Positions 57,777 through 64,000 of a stretch of DNA of 64,000 nt are shown piece after piece. The stretch is from Bryoerythrophyllum caledonicum (lineage: Eukaryota; Streptophyta; Bryopsida; Pottiales; Pottiaceae). Made by a program: the position numbers and the translations under genes. Location of the stretch: NCBI GenBank assembly GCA_963971425.1, contig OZ020519.1:23910786-23974785 (forward strand), read 5' to 3'. The first letter of the stretch is position 1. Every line of letters begins with the position of its first letter. The notes beneath the pieces are model-generated. The model was not told where the DNA came from. It saw only the letters and a list, made by a program, of their open reading frames with translations, and did no database searches.

Positions 57777-59548
57777 AGAAGGTTCGTTAACGACCGGTGC
57801 TGTGAAGGCTAGATTCAGCCTTAAATTAACCCCAACTTTGAAACAAGCATAAGTTCCACCTCAAAGCTCCGTTTTCAACGTTTTAAAGCTCTATTAGGTT
57901 CAATCCCACCTTGTGAACTTGATGAGCGCCTTAACCACCAATTCCAGAATTCAGTGCGACCCTGACAGCAGTGGCCAACAGACAGGCTTCTTCTTGTTAC
58001 CACCAAAATTTAATTCTTCATTATCTTTGTGATTATGACTCCGTTTTTTATGTTTGTTTTTTGTATTCTTATTAGTTTTTCTTGCTTAACACGATGACAG
58101 CCTTCAATTAACCATTCGACTCAATCATGAACTCATAACCAACGACCAGCAGTGCACACTTAACATATATGTTTATTCAAGATCGTGCACCACACTTTCA
58201 CTTGTATACCACATGCATTCACACAAGTAATCCCATTCCAACCTTACCATGAATGAGCCTCCAGCTGCGTTCACTTACTAATGACGATTTAACCGATTGT
58301 TTAGTTGAATATATAGCAAACCCTAATCCTAGTAAAAAATTGGCAGCGCTTCCGCGTGGTTTTTTTGTATTTAGAAAATTAGGTTTCCCTTCCTACACAA
58401 GGAATTGAATTGGTCCGAGGGAGAGGAGAGGAGAGGCTCCCTGATTCAGTTCGGTTCACCGTCCGCTCTTGCTCTTCAGTTCGTGTGATCCAGCTCGCGA
58501 TCCTCGCCCTCTTGCTCTTCGTTTCGTGTGCTCCAGCTCGTGATCCTCGCCCTCTTGCTCTTTGTGTTCTGGTGATCTTGCTCTTGATCGTGTGCTCCAG
58601 CTCGTGATCCTCGTCCTCTTGCTCTTCAGTTCGTGTGCTCCAGCTCGTAATCCTCGCCCTCTTGCTCTTCGTTTCGTGCTAACCTAATTCAACTACTCCA
58701 GTGGCCGGGGCTTCCAGCTCTCTTTCTCTTCCTCTACTCTCTCCCTGTTCTCTCTCTCCCTACATTCCTTGCCCACGACCCAAATGAACCTCTCCAGGGG
58801 GTAACCCCCCAAGCCCTTGCTCTCCTTGCGTTCCCAAGGATGTTCCCCGCCGCCTTTTCCACCTTCCATTAATGACTTCCCTCTTAAAACAACTATTAAC
58901 CTATGACACTTATCTCCGTGCCACCCTTGCATTAACAAAAGTGGGTGTCCCACTAACCAAGGAATATCTAAATCTCCCACTTTAATTTCATGCCACATGG
59001 GGTGCGCATGATCTCCAATAAATGAGCTATTAAGTTAATTCCAAGGACGCTAAATCTAATTAATCTACCTAGATTGAATTCCCCTTGCTTGGAATAATTC
59101 CTAATTTTACTTAGTGATTGATGAGGGGTTTGCCCAAGTCTTTTGGACTTTTTAAACTACTTTTTTGAGCGCTTTTTAAGCCTCCTTCTTTTCTTTCCTT
59201 CTCCTCACCATCATCCTTCTTCTTCTCATTTTTCCTGTGGTTTCTTCACCGTGGCCAATTGCGGTCCCCGACTCGGTAGGAGGTAGTTTCTTCTCCACCA
59301 CTTCTATTTCTACTTCTTTTCTATAGTTTTGTTTTTTCTACCTTTTCTCATTTCTTTTCCTTTCTATTTATTTTTTGCTTAACTTCATAAAATTCTTGGT
59401 TGCCACAATGTGGCTCCTAATTAAAGAATTAGCGCATGGAAAGGCTGTTTAGCCATCTTGATCAAAAACCATGAACTAACCAATGGGATAACCCATTTCT
59501 ACTACTTTGTTAACCTTAATGGATACGATGCGTGGTCCATTCGTCATC
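57777..59548. other. Non-coding DNA
   Basis: No gene supported. Holds a C/T-rich minisatellite (next entry) and further C/T-rich DNA near 59170-59380. Confidence 0.4.
58469..58680 (+). repeat. 43 bp minisatellite
   Basis: About five units of TTGCTCTTCGTTTCGTGTGC continuing CTCCAGCTCGTGATCCTC. The Leu-rich frame across it (58410-58607) is a by-product. Confidence 0.8.
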
Positions 59549-59570
59549 GTGAGCCGTTTTTGCGGCTCAC
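59549..59570. other. Short hairpin at the insertion/LINE junction
   Basis: GTGAGCCG, six-base loop, CGGCTCAC: a perfect 8 bp stem. LINE similarity resumes immediately after. It recalls a Helitron 3' hairpin, but no CTRR end is close by. Confidence 0.4.
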
Positions 59571-60892
59571 AACCATCGCCATGGAAAGACTAAATTGGCT
59601 TTGGAACCAATACCATAACACGCCAAATACCTCAACGATTTTAGAACCAAAAAAACAACCATTTGACACATAAATAGTTGGCAATACCACAGATATAAAT
59701 ACAAAAATCCTAAAACAAACCCCCTCAAATTAGCACACTACACAATACCTACCAAAATCTTTAACCACATCACTAATTGTTTAACATCACACATTCTTAC
59801 TTTTCATTCTCGGTCACATGTTCTACAAGACTAACCAAGTATTTCTCTCCATTTACGCGAGATAAATTTTTTTACTCGCTAGGCAAAGCCTTCGACTATA
59901 AATAGGAAGGCATCGGATACGCACACCCGCACAACATCAAAGAAGCACAATAGGCTATCCACTGGGACCAACTTGCGGCAAAAAGTAATTTTGCCATTAT
60001 AACAATTATTGTAACACCTAACAATAAATGGTACCAAAGCTCCAACCCATACAAAGGACCATACCTAGACTCTAACACCATATGTTTATTTGAAGCCGAC
60101 ACAATAACATATATAGAATTCATAAAAGCGGAGGAAATTACAAACCATAGTACAGAATCTCCATACTACAAATAAAATGTATACACCACCAGAATCACAA
60201 TATAGGCACTCAAGAAGAACTTGACCAACTTACACAGATAGCTAACATGCTAAATATTGAGCAATTCTACACAAACATTGCTCCTCCGACACCCACACCC
60301 ATAATAATTAACCACAACAAACAATGGAATAGACTTGCATACCCTAGCCAAAACCAACCTCAATTAAACAACATAACACCCCTCTCGGTAAACAATATAA
60401 TCCTACCACTCAAATTCAACCCGGAGCACTGCTACTATACAGATGGCTCATTCAAAGAACCTACAGAAATAAGCCTAGGACGTTGGCATAGAAAAAGCCG
60501 GATATGGTATATATAACGCCCCAAAGAAAATAAAAATTACCTAAAGATTACACGGGCTACAAATATCCTCAGAGCTAAAATAATGGCCATACACAAAACA
60601 TTACAAATTATAACTACTAAATACCCAAACAAACCTACATATATTTTCAGAGACTGCGTGAATGTTTTATACCTTTTAAACACACAAATACAACATCCAT
60701 CCCAACACAACAACCACCATGACAAAAATGTACTTACATCTATGGTACTCATGCTACAATCTTGCACACAATCTACAAACCTATATAAAGTAAGAGTCCA
60801 TCCAATGTTGAGGGTAACAAACAAGTGAATAAACTAGCTAAAGAAGGTAGGTGCTAAACACACATAAAAACATGTCCACACAACCCCATACT
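59571..60892 (+). pseudogene. LINE RNase H region (right part of split copy)
   Basis: Heavily broken equivalent of 41003-42457. Recognisable blocks are LNWLWNQYH, FDYK-like and YGDGI-like remnants, then YYTDGSFKEPTEI (60430 on), MAIHKTLQIITTKYPNKPTY, IFRDCVNVLYLL (catalytic Asp context TDC changed to RDC) and KVRVHP near 60800. Stops are numerous. Confidence 0.75.
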
Positions 60893-61439
60893 AAGGTAGA
60901 GGCACCCAATTCTTATCAGCCACCCAATTCCGATGAGTAGAGTATGCATGGCATGGTGCATGAAAATGGAAAATGCTTGAAATGGTGCATGAAGTGACCC
61001 AAAACCGATAACTCAAAATTTGAAAACACCAGTCATTATCGGCATTGGGTCATGATGTGTGCAATTTTGGGTTGCTCTACCTCGATTGAGCTCTCATTGG
61101 TGGCATTGCCTCGAAAGTCGAACAAGGCCGATCGGTATTGGATATCCTCCATGAGTTGGTTATCCATGGCATGTCTTCTCTCTTTTACTCACTCTCACTT
61201 CTTGGCATTGGGTGAAGGAGGGCACCAAATCTCACCTACTCTAGAGTTTGATTATAGGCTCCGGTGATTTTTAAGCTTTTAAATTCTATATCAATTCCAA
61301 ATCTTTGAGATTAGATTTGAAAAAATATTTGTTGAGTTTCATCCCTAATTCTGCATCTTTCTACATAAATGTTTTTGACATACAATGTCATTTGAGTCCT
61401 GAACTAGCTTAAGTGATCGGAATTGGGTGCCTATACCTT
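60893..61439. mobile_element. MITE inserted in the LINE (547 bp)
   Basis: Left end AAGGTAGAGGCACCCAATTC, right end in reverse complement AAGGTATAGGCACCCAATTC, about 26 bp in all with few mismatches. ACT flanks both sides (60890-60892, 61440-61442), and joining the flanks restores LINE sequence as in the other copy. Superfamily not determined. Confidence 0.8.
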
Positions 61440-61442
61440 ACT

Positions 61443-62679
61443 ATCAAAGAAATGAATGGCCTTCTATGGAAAAATCCCCAGACAAAGGCCCAATCCAATT
61501 ACTATCCAAATACCTTAAACGACATGATCTCGACAACAATCTAACAAAACTTGCCGAAAACTTCCCAAATATTAAAAAATGGACGGAAAACAGAGACATT
61601 GACAACGAACTATCCAATGACTTTTTGAGAAACTCGACTATCATCAATTCACTAAAAACAATATCACCAACTCATAAAATTTTGAAGAGCCCAATATGTG
61701 GGCAATGCTCAAAGACAACTCTTTTTTGGAATTGAAAGACATCCCTCCATTACATGCTCCATCTGCAATTCCATAGACTCAGACACATGGCTACACGTAT
61801 TACTTAATGTCAGCAACAACATATTCATGCACTCATTGTCAAAAGACATAACAAAGCAATTTGGAAAATCAGAAAACTACTAGTATAATCCAACAAATCC
61901 AAATGCTTTACCCTAATAAATGCACGTCTCTTCGACAACACCTCACCTGAAAACACACTACCACCTTGGCTACTACCTAGTACATGTGACACACAAATTT
62001 GAATTTAAACTAGTATGTGATCGGGGTCTACCATACACCAACTTCCCATCCACAGAATGTAATTCAAACCTTACCATACAATACATAGAATTCACATATT
62101 GTAATGATAGATTCTCACCCGACACAATCACATAAAAGATAAATTTATACCAACCTATTCTTGACAAAATTAGCGCACGAGGTTGGAAAGTAGACCCTCT
62201 AATAGTAATCATGGCTAGGGACCGAGCCTCAACACATATCCCCTCTATGAAAGCAATTGAAAACACATTTAAAATCCCAACTGCCTCCATCAGAAACACC
62301 TTCAAAAACATCAACACCATAGCTGTCCAACATGCCATGTCCATCCTCCTCCACAAACAAAGAGTAGAAAACAACCAACCTATATCCAACTCACATAATC
62401 TGTGTATTAAATCTTTCATTTCAAAATAGACCTCAATGGATGAATCCCTCACCTCCAATACATTAAAACCCCCCACCTTACCCCCTCCTCTTTTCTACAA
62501 AACTACTAAACTCCCATTGCTCTATAAGCTCCTTCTCTTCCTTAGTGTCTACCCTCAAAAGAAAGAAGTAGTCCCATGCTACTAATCCTTTGTCGGGTGG
62601 ATATTTGATTTAGTGGTGGAACGCACAGACACTCTATTCACTCCGGCCTCTTCCAAGTGACGGGAGTTCCTCTTCTTCT
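61443..62679 (+). pseudogene. LINE zinc-finger segment, tail and 3' UTR
   Basis: NEWPSMEKSPDKGPIQLLSK and the finger CSICNSIDSDTWLHVLL (the last Cys lost) match 40420-41000; the tail with FTYCNDRFSPDTIT and SARGWKVDPLIVI matches 39907-40341. The 3' UTR ends CCTCTTCTTCT at 62679, the same 3' end as the minus copy without the long repeat. Confidence 0.8.
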
Positions 62680-63842
62680 GCAAACACAATACAAACCCAC
62701 CTTACAACACTCCCTCTCCCTTCCCATGTATTGTGATCATACCCCTTTAAAATTGAAACCCGCATATAACTACTACACAAATGGCTCCTTCAAAGAATCA
62801 ACAAAAGCCACCTCGGGGCATTGGCATAGAGAAAAAGCCGGATATGGTATATATAATTCCACCAAAGGAATAGAAATATCCAAAAGACTACATGGACTTC
62901 AAAATATCCTCGGAGCAAAAATGATGGCCCTCCAAAAACCCTACAAACTATCAATACACTATAAGTTAATGAACGTGCACACATCTTTACAAATTGTATA
63001 ATCATCTTGTATCTATCAAACACACACACAACACACCCCACCCTCCATAATAGCCACCCCGACCAAGCCATACTAACATCTATGGTTCAAATGCTACAAA
63101 ATCAAACACAAATTACAACCCTCTTTAACGTTAGAGCACATGTCAATATAGAAGAAAACAAAAAAGCGGATACATTAGCTTAGAAAGGACTAGATAAATC
63201 CCATAGAAATGCCATACACCCGCATGAACACGTCCATGCTACTCCATACTACCTCCAAAGAGAAAGTTGGTCTTTATAGTAGACACCCCAAATAAAGGCC
63301 CAATTATATTTTTTGACAAATACATCAAAAAACAAGGTCGAATCAACAACCCTGATTTAATCTCAGAAAGTTTTCCTAACATAGACAAATGGACCGGTAA
63401 TAATGACATTGATAATGAATTCTCTACAAATTTTTGAGATAATCCCACAATTACAGACTGACAAAAACATGCCTTATCAAATTCTGTATTGGAAAATATA
63501 TTGGAAATGCTTGCAAACAACTCTTCTTTGGAATAGACCGATTTCCATTCATAACATGCCCAATATGCTCCTCCACGGACCCGGACACATGGCTTCACGT
63601 ACTTCTCAAATGCCAAAATCATCACATACACTCCCAAAGCGTCAAAAGGCACAATAAGGCGGTATGGGAAATCCAAAAACTAATAATATCCTCAAATATA
63701 TCACGGTGTTTTATACTTATGAACACCACAACCTTCAACAATAAACCACAAGAAAACACGGTCCCTCCAGGGCTACTTCCATGAACATGTGGAACCCAAA
63801 GATGTCACTGTAATGCTAGATTTAAACCTGACATACTATGTG
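62680..63842 (+). pseudogene. Third LINE fragment (RNase H and finger region)
   Basis: 5'-truncated copy starting just after the previous LINE tail. Blocks: YYTNGSFKES (catalytic Asp changed to Asn), HREKAGYGIYNSTKGIEISK, LFNVRAHVNIEENKKADTLA, later WKCLQTTLLWNR and a broken finger. It ends at 63842 where a TTAA-flanked element starts, so its own 3' tail is not in the window. Confidence 0.75.
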
Positions 63843-63846
63843 TTAA

Positions 63847-64000
63847 CCCCTAAGAGCCCAAGTGTACGTGGGGCGTACGTTTTGGATTTTGGGCAAGTTC
63901 CTACAATTTGAAATAAAAATAAAAATAAATAAAAAACTCTTATACTAGATTGTCCCTAATAAGAGCTCCATGGAGATATTTTAATTATTTTTTTGGATTC
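63847..64000 (+). mobile_element. Start of another TTAA-flanked element (cut by window)
   Basis: TTAA (63843-63846) followed by CCCCTAAGAGCCCAAGTGT, the family left end, and a related TTTTGG...CAAGTTCCTA stretch. It diverges after about 60 bp and may be a subfamily. Confidence 0.5.

Larger units (their letters stand above)
45171..62679 (+). mobile_element. LINE copy split by about 10 kb of nested insertions
   Basis: The left part 45171-49380 carries endonuclease, RT and the connector; aligned to the minus copy it stops within the ATAAACACACAAC segment. The right part resumes at about 59571, only about 50 bp further on in LINE coordinates (TGGCTTTGGAACCAATACCA), and runs to the 3' UTR ending in CTTCTTCT at 62679. 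The simplest reading is a single LINE interrupted by 49381-59570 and again by a MITE at 60893-61439. Confidence 0.7.

Noticed and set aside
58410..58607. Small hydrophobic protein with Leu-rich repeats
   Set aside because: The frame follows a 43 bp minisatellite and ends within it.

Overview
The window reads as repeat-dense nuclear DNA of a streptophyte, most likely a charophyte alga or a seedless land plant. The signs are a Ty3/gypsy element carrying a cytosine-5 DNA methyltransferase domain (an arrangement published for charophyte algae and, in other retrotransposons, for dinoflagellates), DD34E Tc1 transposons (reported from mosses and algae), a plant-type exostosin (GT47) gene relic, a short TTTAGGG-type interstitial telomere tract, and AT-rich non-coding DNA around GC-rich old coding sequence. 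I see no intact host gene, rRNA, tRNA gene or CRISPR array. Nearly every coding stretch is decayed by in-frame stops and small frameshifts.

Layout. 1-6655 (minus): a gypsy element with gag, protease, DNA methyltransferase, RT, RNase H and the beginning of integrase, cut by the left window edge. 7165-18562: a composite built from long inverted repeats (about 1.15 kb arms at 7296-8457 and 13722-14843). It encloses a piggyBac-like MITE, a 1.1 kb hairpin with a G-rich minisatellite, and a GT47 pseudogene; an unidentified acidic, coiled-coil-like gene relic (15407-17206) lies in DNA that seems to interrupt the right arm. 18900-20414 (minus) and 31745-34931 (plus): two decayed members of the DUF7869-type family. 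21279-25249 (minus): a long pseudogene with a ParB/DGQH-like domain followed by methyltransferase-like segments. 25731-38660: AT-rich DNA with several copies of a TTAA-flanked repeat, one split by a complete Tc1 element. 38905-39766: a pure GAA microsatellite forming the 3' tail of a LINE (39767-45110, minus). 45171-62679 (plus): a second LINE copy, apparently split by about 10 kb of nested insertions that include a 3.7 kb Tc1 element with about 945 bp terminal repeats inside another TTAA repeat, a Harbinger-like MITE and a 33 bp inverted-repeat pair. 62680-63842: a third LINE fragment, followed by the start of another TTAA repeat.

The parts do not form a pathway. They record successive transposition events, and direct comparison of copies inside the window gives several exact insertion boundaries and empty sites. 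The strongest biological themes are DNA methylation genes carried by mobile DNA (the gypsy methyltransferase, and more tentatively the ParB/methyltransferase-like gene), decay dominated by C-to-T type changes, and the DUF7869-type proteins as possible transposases. All identifications rest on motif reading by eye; no searches were run.
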